Origin: Caldilineaceae bacterium
GTDB lineage: Bacteria; Chloroflexota; Anaerolineae; Caldilineales; Caldilineaceae
Direction of reading: 5' to 3'
DNA: 18,486 bases
Assembly (NCBI GenBank): GCA_026645575.1
Contig: JAPKMW010000151.1
Location: 1 to 18,486 of the forward strand
The translations under genes and the position numbers were made by a program. The notes beneath the pieces are model-generated. The model was not told the origin of the DNA. It ran no database searches and worked only from the letters and a program-made list of their open reading frames with translations. Shown in pieces: positions 1-8,236 of the stretch. Position 1 is the stretch's first letter; each line of letters opens with the position of its first letter.

Positions 1-46
1 ATCAAGATTACAGGCAAACTTTATCGAACGTGGAGAGGAAGCCACC

Positions 47-310
47 ATGAGCGCGACTAGTCAACCAACCAATCTGTCTGAGAAGATTGCACAAATTTGC
101 CTGGGTCTCAAACCATTCCAGGCCCTGGAATATGACCCAGTGACCAATACGGTTTCGATTGTAACCGAGTGTCTGGTGCCAAGCAAAGCCGTTGATCAGA
201 TTTCGCTTATCATTACCAGCCGTCGTGATGATGAAAAGGTAATGGTGCGGCGTTACGCTGACAAGTTCAAAATCACCTTTGTGCGTAGTATCAAGTTGCA
301 GCAAGGATAG
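47..310 (+). CDS. Small hypothetical protein, 87 aa
   Basis: I do not recognise this protein. It is a short soluble product with no signal peptide or membrane segment. It has a polar N-terminus, a middle part with beta-strand character (around residues 28-60, ending in SLIITSRR), and a basic C-terminal third. The ATG at 47 is preceded by a purine-rich GGAGAGGAAG stretch at 32-41, which serves as the ribosome binding site. The first 46 bases hold nothing else I can call. Downstream it is followed not by another gene but by about 325 bases of repeats and hairpins ending in a terminator at 636-680, so its transcript may carry a long folded 3' tail. Base composition is less GC-rich than in the genes from 2461 onward. 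The start site and reality as a gene are fairly well supported; the function is unknown. Confidence 0.6.
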   Translation: MSATSQPTNLSEKIAQICLGLKPFQALEYDPVTNTVSIVTECLVPSKAVDQISLIITSRRDDEKVMVRRYADKFKITFVRSIKLQQG

Positions 311-401
311 GGTGGTCGTTGCGCCACATGGTAAGAATAACACCCTATTCCGTTTCATTCAGAACGGACTTATCGCTCTTTGCTCCCTTATGATTTATAG
401 C

Positions 402-521
402 GAATATAGCCAACGCTACCGTTGGCAAACAGAATATAGCCAACGCTACCGTTGGCAAACAGAATATAGCCAACGCTACCGTTGGCAAACAGAATATAGC
501 CAACGATAGTGTTGGCAAACA
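402..521. repeat. Four tandem 30-bp units, each with a hairpin
   Basis: Four head-to-tail copies begin at 402, 432, 462 and 492. The first three are identical. Each contains the palindrome GCCAACGCTACCGTTGGC, a 7-bp stem with a 4-base CTAC loop, separated from the next by the 12-base spacer AAACAGAATATA. The fourth copy changes the loop region to GATAGT; the stem is kept as 6 pairs plus a possible G-T wobble. It lies between a small gene and a terminator, so it may be transcribed as a row of hairpins. The 30-bp period keeps reading frames open across it, which produces spurious repetitive ORFs on both strands. Confidence 0.95.
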
Positions 522-532
522 GAAACTGAATC

Positions 533-582
533 TTTGTCACACCATGATGCTTTGATATTGTTGCTATCATGCCGGTGACAAA
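533..582. other. Interrupted inverted repeat (hairpin)
   Basis: TTTGTCAC (533-540) pairs perfectly with GTGACAAA (575-582). Inside it ATGAT (544-548) can pair with ATCAT (566-570) across an internal loop. It sits between the 30-bp hairpin array and the terminator, and is followed by an A-rich stretch rather than a T-run. It does not look like an intrinsic terminator on the + strand. It could be part of a folded 3' UTR or a protein binding site. Confidence 0.55.
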
Positions 583-635
583 AATATAAATTAGGGTGAC
601 TGAATTCCAGCCCCTTCCATTATCTAGGCACGTGA

Positions 636-680
636 ATAGCCGGCCTGTCTTCTTTTGTAGACAGTGCCGGCTATTTTTTT
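636..680 (+). terminator. Strong intrinsic terminator
   Basis: ATAGCCGGC (636-644) plus CTGTCT (645-650) pair with AGACAG (659-664) and GCCGGCTAT (666-674), with one bulged T and an 8-base loop, followed immediately by a T-run at 674-680. This is a textbook rho-independent terminator for + strand transcription. The nearest + gene ends 325 bases upstream, so either the small gene at 47-310 has a long structured 3' UTR or a separate RNA ends here. Confidence 0.85.
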
Positions 681-745
681 GTTACCAAAACTGATGGATG
701 AAGGAAGCACGAAATGCAATGCGCAGGGCGATGCACCACGTTGTC

Positions 746-777
746 TTGTTACTTTGTGATTTTGTTATCTTGTCATC
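746..777. repeat. Degenerate 8-bp tandem repeat, TTGTnATY
   Basis: Four consecutive octamers read TTGTTACT, TTGTGATT, TTGTTATC and TTGTCATC, with an extra TTGT at 741. They end 18 bases before the start codon of the SH3-domain gene at 796, so they occupy its promoter/leader region. I see no convincing -35/-10 pair between 681 and 795. Confidence 0.6.
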
Positions 778-795
778 GTTCGGGAGAAGTGTAGG

Positions 796-1938
796 ATGCG
801 AACCATTAATTTGCAAACCGTTTATCAACTTGTGATTACAGCTCTGCTGCTGGGCGCCTGTTTGGGGCTGTTAGGGCAGCGCTTACAGTGGTTGCCTGGC
901 TCCGCGCCACTCTTTGAGCAACCGATCATGGCTGCTCCCGCGTTCCCCTTACCTAATGCCCTATCGGGCGCACCCGCGGCGGCCCCGCGACCGCAAGATG
1001 TGACCATGAGCAGTAATAACGATGCGAATGTTCAGGTGGAAGTCGAAGTGCATACGCGTGGTAACGCCAACGCTGAAGCACGCGCTCGTGGTCCGGGTGA
1101 TACGGAAGTAAAGTCCAGCACCCAAGGAGAAGGGGATGGTCGTTCAGCCGCTTACCTCAAAGCGCCGGATGTGCCGACCTGGACCCCATCAGTGCAACCA
1201 ATTCTGGTGCCAACCGTGGTTGTGCCGCCGGTTTCAAGTGCTGTGCCGCTGGGACAGCCCAAAGCCATTGTCATGGAAGAGATGGTGAATTTGCGCGCTG
1301 CCCCTACCCTAACCAGTGCAATTTTGGGAACCGCCCGGCGCGGTCAAGAATTCACCATCATCGGGCGTGACCCCACCAGCACCTGGTGGCTGGTCTGTTG
1401 CGATCAAGGGCAGGCCCGTTGGATTTATGGTGGCGTGGTGCAACTATCGGGCGTGGTGGATAGTGTCTCTATTGTAGATCAACCGGTTGCCGGGGCGCCG
1501 GATACGACGACGCCGATCGGTCTGCCGACCCCGACGGTGGCGCCCCCCTTGCCGACAGCAACACCGGCGGTTCAGTATGAATTTATGTTGGCCGAACAGG
1601 CGCAATTTGAAGAACGGATCACCCCCCGCATCCACCTTTATGTTTACGAAACCCAAGAGGGATTGGGGGGATATATGGTCAGTGTCCGTAAAGATGGTCA
1701 GGGGTTGCCGGCGACGGCAAAAACTGCCCCCGGTATGCCCGGTATTACCTGGCCCATTCCCAATGAACGCCAGCGGTATACGAATTTGAAACTTGAATTT
1801 CCCGGTGTTTCCCCGGCGGGTCTGTGGGAGATTCAGCTAGTGGATGCCAATGGGCGCCCGATTGGCCCCGTTGCCACCTTTCGTTTGCAACCCAATGATC
1901 CGCAACAGGAACTCTATATCAAATATCGTAAACACTAA
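796..1938 (+). CDS. SH3b-domain envelope protein with Pro/Thr linker
   Basis: This is an exported 380-residue protein. Residues about 9-27 are hydrophobic. A lipobox-like LGAC at 19-22 makes a lipoprotein possible, although the hydrophobic run continues past the Cys and a membrane anchor is equally likely. A disordered stretch at roughly 75-125 alternates acidic, Asn/Ala and Arg residues. A bacterial SH3 domain follows at about 156-225; it opens with KAIVMEEMVNLRAAP, whose VNLRxxP motif is typical, and contains STWWLV and WIYGG. A Pro/Thr-rich linker around 240-258 leads to a C-terminal beta-rich domain at about 262-380. SH3b domains generally bind cell-wall peptides or other surface ligands; the exact ligand here is unknown. 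GGGAGAAG at 782-789 is a plausible Shine-Dalgarno sequence for the ATG. The gene stands alone on the + strand. Confidence 0.85.
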   Translation: MRTINLQTVYQLVITALLLGACLGLLGQRLQWLPGSAPLFEQPIMAAPAFPLPNALSGAPAAAPRPQDVTMSSNNDANVQVEVEVHTRGNANAEARARGPGDTEVKSSTQGEGDGRSAAYLKAPDVPTWTPSVQPILVPTVVVPPVSSAVPLGQPKAIVMEEMVNLRAAPTLTSAILGTARRGQEFTIIGRDPTSTWWLVCCDQGQARWIYGGVVQLSGVVDSVSIVDQPVAGAPDTTTPIGLPTPTVAPPLPTATPAVQYEFMLAEQAQFEERITPRIHLYVYETQEGLGGYMVSVRKDGQGLPATAKTAPGMPGITWPIPNERQRYTNLKLEFPGVSPAGLWEIQLVDANGRPIGPVATFRLQPNDPQQELYIKYRKH

Positions 1939-2388
1939 TGCGCCTGTCGTTGCTCTCTGCACCAAGATATCACCGATAGGCTGGCTACTGTAGCAACCAC
2001 CCGATTACACCGAAAGCCAAAGTTATGCAAAAGGTTATTACAAAAAATAAAGGGAGATAGCACCATGCTCCGTTCATGCTTGAAAACAATTTTTTATGTT
2101 GTGCAATTGACTGTTTGTTTTATCTTTATCATGGAGAAAACGCAACCCACCCGGTTTCCTGCGCCCCATCCCAGCGGGCGCTTGCCCGCAAAATACCCCT
2201 CTACACGCCACTCGTCATATCGACAACCGCGCTATCCCATCAATCAATCGACGCAACCGCGCTTCTTCTCCTGGCGTCGGTTGTTCTTCCTTCTCCGTTA
2301 GCCAAAGAGCGTGTGTTACACGGGGTACAGATCCTTTCATTGCCCGACCCGTGCAACGCACGCTCCAACCACCTTTCCCTACCGACTG
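1939..2388. other. Intergenic stretch with a doubtful small ORF
   Basis: This is a gap of more than 400 bases between two + strand genes. It could encode a 78-residue peptide at 2065-2301: GGGAG at 2051-2055 precedes the ATG, and the product begins with a short hydrophobic run and then becomes a Pro/Arg/Ser-rich tail. I see no domain, and the composition of the tail looks like untranslated DNA, so I do not call it a gene. No clear terminator follows the SH3-domain gene. Confidence 0.4.
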
Positions 2389-2417
2389 TGGACAAATTCG
2401 CCTGAGATGGCTATACT
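2389..2417 (+). promoter_or_regulatory. Sigma-70-type promoter for the BNR protein gene
   Basis: TGGACA at 2389-2394 and TATACT at 2412-2417 each match the consensus at five of six positions and are exactly 17 bases apart. Transcription would begin near 2424, giving a leader of about 37 bases that contains AAGGAG at 2448-2453, seven bases before the ATG at 2461. This supports the start at 2461 over the longer in-frame options at 2311 and 2407, which lie upstream of or inside the promoter. Confidence 0.7.
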
Positions 2418-2460
2418 TGTTGCGTACACAATTCCACTGCCAGCAACAAGGAGCCATTGC

Positions 2461-5400
2461 ATGTCAACGCAACTACTTGATCAACGCTTTCTACAGGCGC
2501 TCACCTGGCGCTGTATTGGCCCGCCGCGTGGCGGGCGGGTTGTCACCGTCGCCGGCCACCCGACCGATCACATGACCTTTTACTTTGGCGCTGTGGGCGG
2601 CGGCGTTTGGAAGAGCACCGACGGCGGCGCTTACTGGGAAAATATCACCGACGGTCAGTTTACCACGGCGGCGGTCGGCGCTATTGCTGTCGCCCCCAGT
2701 GATCCCAATGTAATCTATGCCGGCACCGGCGAAGCAACCATCCGTGGCGATGTCTCCTATGGCGACGGCGTCTACAAATCGACCGATGGCGGCAAAAGCT
2801 GGACCAACGTCGGCTTGGCTGATACCCACCACATTGCCCAAATTCGCATCCATCCGCAAAACCCCGATCTGGTCTACGTGGCCGCCCTTGGTCATGCCTT
2901 TGGCCCCAATGCCGACCGGGGCGTCTTCCGCTCCAAAGATGGCGGCAAAAGCTGGGAAAAGGTGCTCTACAAGAGCGACAAAGCCGGCGCCGTCGATCTG
3001 AGCCTGGATCGCAATAACCCCCGCATCATCTACGCCGCTATCTATGAAACGGTGCGCAACTTCTGGTCACTCACTAGTGGCGGCCCTGATACCGGTCTGT
3101 GGAAGTCGACCGATGGCGGCGACACCTGGACGGAAATCACCCAAAACCCCGGCTTGCCGACCGGTTTGTTGGGTAAAATTGGCGTCACCGCCTCGCCGGC
3201 CAAAGCCGATCGCGTCTGGGCGATCATCGAGGCCAAGGACGAGAAGGCCGGCGTCTACCGTTCCGACAACGGCGGCGCGACCTGGGCGCAACTGACGGAC
3301 AACCGCGACCTGATCCAACGTCCCTGGTACTACTGTCACATCTTTGCCGACCCACAAGACGCCGACACGGTCTACATCAACAACCTCAAGATGTGGAAAT
3401 CGGTCGATGGCGGCAAGAACTACAGCGAGATCACCACGCCCCACGGCGACAATCACGACCTCTGGATCGACCCGCATGATCCCCAACGCATGATTAACGG
3501 CAACGACGGCGGCGCCTGCGTCTCCTTTAATGGCGGCGCCTCGTGGTCAACCATCTATAACCAGTTGACTGGCCAGTTCTATCACCTGGATGTTGATACC
3601 CGATACCCCTACCATGTCTACGGCACGCAACAAGACAATTCGAGCATCGGCGTCCCCAGCGCCACCGAAAAGGGAGGCATCCCCTGGACAGACTGTTACG
3701 CCGCCGGCACCGGCGAGAGCGGTTACATTGCCGTCAATCCGGTTGACCCGAACATTGTCTTTGTCGGCGCCGTGGGCAGTTCACCGGGGGGCGGCGGCGC
3801 GCTGCAACGCTATGACCATCGTACCAAACAGATCCGCCTGGTCACCGTCTGGCCCGAAATTTATACCGGCTGGGGCGCCGGTAGCATGAAATATCGCTTC
3901 CCCTGGACCTTCCCCATTACCTTCTCGCCCCATGATCCTGGCATTCTCTACACTTGTGGCAATCATGTCTTCCGCACCACCGACGAGGGTAGCAGTTGGG
4001 AAACGATCAGCCCCGACTTGACCCGCAACGACCCCAGCAAACTTGGCCCTTCCGGTGGCGAGATTACCCTGGACACCAGCGGCGCCGAACACTACTGTAC
4101 CATTTCCACCTTTGTCGAATCGCGCCATGAACAGGGTGTTCTTTGGGCCGGCAGTGACGATGGCCTGGTTCACCGCTCGCGTGACAGTGGCGCCAACTGG
4201 CAGAATGTCACCCCACCCGGTCTGCCGGAATGGTGCTTTATTACCGCCCTTGAGCAGTCACCCCACGCGCCAGGCACACTCTATCTCTCGGCGACGCGCT
4301 ACAAACTCGACGACTACAGCCCCTATCTCTTCAAAACCACCGACTATGGCGCCACCTGGCAGCGCATCGATGGCAGCTTTCCAACCTATCAGGGGCGCAG
4401 CCAAATCACTCGCGTCATTCGCGAAGATCCGGTGGCGCAGGGCTTGCTCTTTGTCGGCACCGAAACGGGGCTCTACTTCTCGCTCGATGACGGCGCCACC
4501 TGGCAACGGATGATGAGCAATTTACCCATCGCCCCGATTTACGATCTGCTCATCAAAGAAAGCGACCTCGTCGTCGCTACACATGGTCGCGCCTTCTGGA
4601 TTCTCGACGACATTACGCCGCTTCGTGTAGTAAGAGAGTGTCTCGAAAACGCCAAATCGGCCATCCTGTTTGCCCCCCGTCCAACAACGCGTCTCACCCT
4701 CGGCTGGAGTGTCAACATGTTCCGGGGGCCGGGCAAGAATTACATGATGGGTTTAGGCTCGGCGATTACCTTCGTGGAGGAGAGGGGGGAGAACAACGAG
4801 CAGAAGCGCACCATGCTCGACGCCGGCGAAAATCCGCCGCAAGGGGTGATCATCTACTACTGGCTGGCCGAGGCGCCGACCGCGCCAATCAAGTTGACAA
4901 TTTTAGACAGCGCCGGTAAGGCGATCAAAAGCTTTAGTAGCAAGAGCGCCGATACACCCAAAGATGAAATGACGCTATCGACCAAAGCCGGGCTAAACCG
5001 CTTTGTCTGGGATATGCGCTACCCTGATGCGGTGAAAGTGCTGAATGATCCGACCACCGAAAAAGCGGCCACCGGTCCCCGCGCTGCGCCGGGCAACTAT
5101 GGAGTGCAGTTAACGGTGGGGGAAAAGACGCAACAAACGGAATTTGTCATCCAAGTGGATCCGCGTATGGATGTTTCCCAGGCCGATCTTGATGCACAAT
5201 TTGCCCTCTGGCAGCAGATCAGCGACAAGATTTCGGCGACGCATACTGGGATCAACAAAGTGCGCAACGTGCGCCGCCAGTTGGATGGCTGGATCGAACG
5301 GGCCGGCGACAACCAGCAGGTGGTCGATGCCGCCCGCGCCATTCACGAAAAGTTGACCACCATTGAGCGGGAGTTGATCCAGACCGACGCCAAGAGCAGC

Positions 5401-5628
5401 AACGACCGCCTGCGCTTGCCGGCCCGGCTGAACACCAAGCTGATCGGCCTCATCAGCATTATCGCCGCCGCCGATGCCCGCCCGCCCCAGCAAGCCTATC
5501 AAGTCTTCGGCCACCTGGGCAGCCAGGTGGATGAACAACTGGCCCTGCTCGACGGAATTATTGGCGATGATCTGGTCGCCTTCAATGATCTGGTGCTGTC
5601 GGCCCATCTGACGCCGGTGACAGTGTAA
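2461..5628 (+). CDS. BNR/Asp-box repeat (VPS10/sortilin-like) propeller protein
   Basis: This is a large 1055-residue beta-propeller protein of the group often annotated as glycosyl hydrolase, sortilin-like or WD40/YVTN/BNR repeat protein. At least eleven Asp-box motifs (S-x-D-x-G-x-T/S-W) are visible, for example KSTDGGAYW near 51, KSTDGGKSW near 106, RSKDGGKSW near 157, KSTDGGDTW near 215, RSDNGGATW near 267 and KSVDGGKNY near 313. More occur near 500, 570, 623 and 670. After the propeller (about 20-740) come a beta-rich region (about 760-900) and a helical C-terminal region (about 900-1055). Length matches the family. The substrate is unknown; Asp boxes are structural, so enzymatic activity cannot be inferred from them. 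No signal peptide is present at the supported start, although many relatives are exported. The gene has its own promoter, a good Shine-Dalgarno sequence, and a convergent neighbour downstream. Confidence 0.88.
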   Translation: MSTQLLDQRFLQALTWRCIGPPRGGRVVTVAGHPTDHMTFYFGAVGGGVWKSTDGGAYWENITDGQFTTAAVGAIAVAPSDPNVIYAGTGEATIRGDVSYGDGVYKSTDGGKSWTNVGLADTHHIAQIRIHPQNPDLVYVAALGHAFGPNADRGVFRSKDGGKSWEKVLYKSDKAGAVDLSLDRNNPRIIYAAIYETVRNFWSLTSGGPDTGLWKSTDGGDTWTEITQNPGLPTGLLGKIGVTASPAKADRVWAIIEAKDEKAGVYRSDNGGATWAQLTDNRDLIQRPWYYCHIFADPQDADTVYINNLKMWKSVDGGKNYSEITTPHGDNHDLWIDPHDPQRMINGNDGGACVSFNGGASWSTIYNQLTGQFYHLDVDTRYPYHVYGTQQDNSSIGVPSATEKGGIPWTDCYAAGTGESGYIAVNPVDPNIVFVGAVGSSPGGGGALQRYDHRTKQIRLVTVWPEIYTGWGAGSMKYRFPWTFPITFSPHDPGILYTCGNHVFRTTDEGSSWETISPDLTRNDPSKLGPSGGEITLDTSGAEHYCTISTFVESRHEQGVLWAGSDDGLVHRSRDSGANWQNVTPPGLPEWCFITALEQSPHAPGTLYLSATRYKLDDYSPYLFKTTDYGATWQRIDGSFPTYQGRSQITRVIREDPVAQGLLFVGTETGLYFSLDDGATWQRMMSNLPIAPIYDLLIKESDLVVATHGRAFWILDDITPLRVVRECLENAKSAILFAPRPTTRLTLGWSVNMFRGPGKNYMMGLGSAITFVEERGENNEQKRTMLDAGENPPQGVIIYYWLAEAPTAPIKLTILDSAGKAIKSFSSKSADTPKDEMTLSTKAGLNRFVWDMRYPDAVKVLNDPTTEKAATGPRAAPGNYGVQLTVGEKTQQTEFVIQVDPRMDVSQADLDAQFALWQQISDKISATHTGINKVRNVRRQLDGWIERAGDNQQVVDAARAIHEKLTTIERELIQTDAKSSNDRLRLPARLNTKLIGLISIIAAADARPPQQAYQVFGHLGSQVDEQLALLDGIIGDDLVAFNDLVLSAHLTPVTV

Positions 5629-5632
5629 AAAG

Positions 5633-5677
5633 GTGAAACGTGCGGCGTGGTTTGTGTGTCCACACCGCACGTTTCAC
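5633..5677 (-). terminator. Long hairpin between convergent genes
   Basis: GTGAAACGTGCGG (5633-5645) pairs perfectly with CCGCACGTTTCAC (5665-5677). After one C-A mismatch a further GTGG/CCAC pair extends the stem, closing a 9-base loop. Read on the minus strand it lies 3 bases after the stop of the gene at 5681-6991 and is followed by a T5 run, fitting an intrinsic terminator. On the + strand it lies 4 bases after the BNR gene stop but lacks a T-run, so it may also block or stabilise that transcript. Confidence 0.75.
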
Positions 5678-5680
5678 AAC

Positions 5681-6991
5681 TCACCGATAGTAGGTGAATT
5701 GCCAATCGCCGCCTAGGTAACGAATGCGTTCATAGGTTGGACTGGTGCGCACCAGCAGCAGACCCCAGCGATAGGTCGCCGGCTCCAGCCGGTCGCCTAG
5801 GTCGTTGTCCAGCCGGCGGAGATCGACGCTGACCTCGTTGCCCCGTGTCGGTGCGGCTACCCCGAAGCCGTGACGCAGCGGGTTCTGGTCGGGCCGCCAG
5901 AAGACTAACTCAAAGGCATAGCCCTCAGCCGGGGTAAAGTTGGCTTGCCAGGCAAAGCGTACCGTACCATTGCTCGATTCATGGTCTAACGGATTCAGCG
6001 GCTTTACTGTACCAGCGACGGTAGTTGGTGTTGATGTTGGCGGGCGACGGGTAGCGGTGTTGGTTGCTGTGGGGCGTAGTGTGGGTGTCTGGGTGGGAAG
6101 CGGCGTGGGCGTGGCGGTCGAAGTGGCCGTGGGGGACGGCGTCGGTGGCGAGGTGGCCGTCGCCGTCGGCGTGGGCGTTGGCGTCTCGGTGGGGCGTAGG
6201 AGGGGGGTGGCCGTGGCGCTGACAGTGACTGTTGCCGTTGGCGGCGGGGTAATATTCACCACCGGCGCCTGGGCTGTGGCAAAGGGCGTTAAGGCAATGG
6301 TTGGGGTTGGCGCCTCATCTTGCGTGACGCCGGCAATACTTGTGGCGACCGGAGCCAGCCATTCGACGCCGACCCAGCGGGTAAACCAATTGTCTGCTGC
6401 TGCGCCCGCTTGCTGGGCTTTCTCCGCTGGCGTCGTGCTACGCACATTGATCGACACCGGCGCCACTGGCGCAACCAAGGCTTTCGGCGTTTCACCCCGC
6501 ATACGGCTGAGGAGGGTATCAACCCGCAGTGCGCCGGTCTCGGCCTGGCCAACGCCCCACCAGCCCAGCAATCCGACATTGACCGCCAGCAACACCAGCA
6601 TAGCGCCGCCGCTAAAGGAAAGCCCCCGCACCGGCATCCCGTCGTCGCCCACCTCGGTCAGCGCAACATCCCATCCCTCTTGCAGCCCGTCGATCAGCGC
6701 CTCGATGCACTGGTAGAGCAAGAAGAGCGCCAGCAGCGCCCAGACGCCGGCAATGATCAAACCAATGTCCTGATTGGCGGCATAGGCGTGGAGCGCCAGC
6801 CCAATCACAAAGAGCGCCAACGAACCATAGAGCGGCGCCAACACACGAGGCGCCTGGGCCGCGACGCCAGTCTCCCAACGCTGTTTGCGCCGGTATTGGA
6901 GCAGCGCAAGCAACGCCAGGATCGCACCAAATAACCCGATCATCCAGAGGAAATTCACCAGCAGCAGGATAAACTTATTGTCAACGATCAT
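5681..6991 (-). CDS. Four-helix membrane protein with Thr/Pro linker and C-terminal beta domain
   Basis: I recognise the architecture but not a named family. About four membrane helices are visible in the N-terminal third (roughly residues 8-30, 52-70, 75-97 and 127-149). A region to about 225 follows, then a very Thr/Pro-rich linker (about 230-325, many TPT and TAT repeats), and a C-terminal domain of about 100 residues (about 335-436) opening VKPLNPLDHESSNGTVRFAW. The latter resembles the beta-sandwich tails often attached to Chloroflexota surface proteins. The linker and tail probably lie outside the membrane. The ATG at 6991 is preceded by AAAGG nine bases upstream. It ends into a hairpin shared with the convergent BNR gene. 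It begins only 33 bases after the aminotransferase stop, so it may be the last gene of the glycan operon. A role in glycan export or anchoring is only a guess. Confidence 0.8.
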   Translation of the reverse strand: MIVDNKFILLLVNFLWMIGLFGAILALLALLQYRRKQRWETGVAAQAPRVLAPLYGSLALFVIGLALHAYAANQDIGLIIAGVWALLALFLLYQCIEALIDGLQEGWDVALTEVGDDGMPVRGLSFSGGAMLVLLAVNVGLLGWWGVGQAETGALRVDTLLSRMRGETPKALVAPVAPVSINVRSTTPAEKAQQAGAAADNWFTRWVGVEWLAPVATSIAGVTQDEAPTPTIALTPFATAQAPVVNITPPPTATVTVSATATPLLRPTETPTPTPTATATSPPTPSPTATSTATPTPLPTQTPTLRPTATNTATRRPPTSTPTTVAGTVKPLNPLDHESSNGTVRFAWQANFTPAEGYAFELVFWRPDQNPLRHGFGVAAPTRGNEVSVDLRRLDNDLGDRLEPATYRWGLLLVRTSPTYERIRYLGGDWQFTYYR

Positions 6992-7024
6992 CGATCATGC
7001 CTTTGTTACAGAACAGGAGAGTGG

Positions 7025-8236
7025 TCAGCAGCGCATCGCCTGGATAACAGCAACCACTCGCGCTAAATCTTCTTCACCCAAACTTGAACCAGAGGGCAGA
7101 CAAAGCCCACGCATAAATAGTTCCTCGGCTATGGCGCCGCCGACAGACTCACAATCGGCAAAGATCGGTTGCAAGTGCATCGGCTTCCAGACTGGGCGCG
7201 CCTCAATATTTTCCGCTTCCAGCGCTAGCCGAATCTCCTCGCTGGTGGCGCCAAAATGCGCCGGATCGACAGTCATACAGGTAAGCCAACGTGTATGGCG
7301 CCCCCAACCGGCTTCCGGCATAAAGTCCAGACCTGGTAGGCGGCCCAGCCTTTCCTGATAATAAGCGAAGTTATGGCGACGCGCAAGGACACGCTCTTCC
7401 AGGACTCGCAATTGCCCGCGGCCAATACCGGCCAATACATTGCTCAACCGATAGTTATAGCCGATTTCTGAATGTTGATAGTGGGGCGCTGGGTCGCGCG
7501 CTTGCGTCGCCAATTTTTTCGCATGAGCGATTAGCTCTGCATCAGGGGAGACCAACATGCCGCCACCCGAAGTAGTGATAATTTTGTTGCCGTTAAAGGA
7601 GTAGATCCCGGCCTGACCAAAGGCGCCGGGCATACGGCCACGGTAGCGACTGCCCAACGCTTCGGCGGCGTCCTCAATCAAGGGTACGCCATAGTAGTCA
7701 CAAGCCGCCATGATTGGTTGCAGATCGGCGCTTTGCCCGTAGAGATGGACAACCACCACCGCTTTGGGTAAGCGCCCTTGACGTGCTTTGCACGCTAGCG
7801 TCTCTGCCAACAAGTGGGGATCCATGTTCCAGGAAGTTCTTTCACTATCGATAAATACGGGGCGCCCCCCCAGATATACAATTGGATTGACGCTGGCGGA
7901 AAAGGTGAGCGTGGAAACGAGAACTTCTGCGCCGGCTTTCACACCCACCAACAAGAGGGCAAGATGAAGGGCGGCTGTCCCTGAACTGAGCGCCGCCGCA
8001 TAAGGCGCCCCCACCAGTTCAGCAAACTCTTCTTCAAAGGCGGTGACATGCGGCCCCACCGGCGCGATCCAGTTGGTGGCAAAGGCATCGGCAACAAATT
8101 CCTGTTCCAACCCGGACATGTGTGGCGCTGATAGGTAGATGCGCTTTGCTGCCGGTCGTACACCAACAGTGGTAAAGGATTGACGCCTTAGTCTATTGCG
8201 CGTAGGCCGGTTGACTAGCGTTGCGGTAGCTTTCAT
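7025..8236 (-). CDS. Sugar aminotransferase, DegT/DnrJ/EryC1 (PglE/EpsN-like)
   Basis: This is a PLP-dependent nucleotide-sugar aminotransferase of 403 residues, the usual family size. Visible motifs are KRIYLSAPHMSG near 31-42 (typical start of the PglE/EpsN branch), SSGTAAL at 84-90, EDAAEALG at 188-195 (with the PLP-ring Asp189), and SFNGNKIITTSGGG with the Schiff-base lysine at 218. By family it should add an amino group to a UDP-4-keto-6-deoxy-GlcNAc-type sugar. The acetyltransferase encoded immediately upstream would then acetylate it. The start at 8236 is chosen because AAGGGGA lies about 9 bases upstream; it gives a 44-base overlap with the end of the acetyltransferase gene, suggesting translational coupling. 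The product carries about 30 extra basic residues before the normal family start, so a later start is possible. The required 4,6-dehydratase is not in the window. Confidence 0.9.
   Translation of the reverse strand: MKATATLVNRPTRNRLRRQSFTTVGVRPAAKRIYLSAPHMSGLEQEFVADAFATNWIAPVGPHVTAFEEEFAELVGAPYAAALSSGTAALHLALLLVGVKAGAEVLVSTLTFSASVNPIVYLGGRPVFIDSERTSWNMDPHLLAETLACKARQGRLPKAVVVVHLYGQSADLQPIMAACDYYGVPLIEDAAEALGSRYRGRMPGAFGQAGIYSFNGNKIITTSGGGMLVSPDAELIAHAKKLATQARDPAPHYQHSEIGYNYRLSNVLAGIGRGQLRVLEERVLARRHNFAYYQERLGRLPGLDFMPEAGWGRHTRWLTCMTVDPAHFGATSEEIRLALEAENIEARPVWKPMHLQPIFADCESVGGAIAEELFMRGLCLPSGSSLGEEDLARVVAVIQAMRC

Noticed and set aside
279..509. An ORF with four YSQRYRWQTE repeats
   Set aside because: The repetition comes from the 30-bp DNA repeat, whose period is a multiple of three. 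The opposite strand is open as well, and the ORF overlaps the end of the better-supported gene at 47-310.
402..521. A short CRISPR array
   Set aside because: The 12-base spacers are identical and far too short, and the unit is a plain tandem repeat with no cas gene nearby.
2065..2301. A 78-residue + strand ORF with a fair ribosome binding site
   Set aside because: There is no domain and the tail is low-complexity Pro/Arg/Ser. It could be real but I cannot support it, so I recorded it only in the intergenic entry.
5940..6716. A 258-residue Val/Gly-rich + strand ORF
   Set aside because: It is the antisense shadow of the Thr/Pro linker of the membrane protein at 5681-6991.
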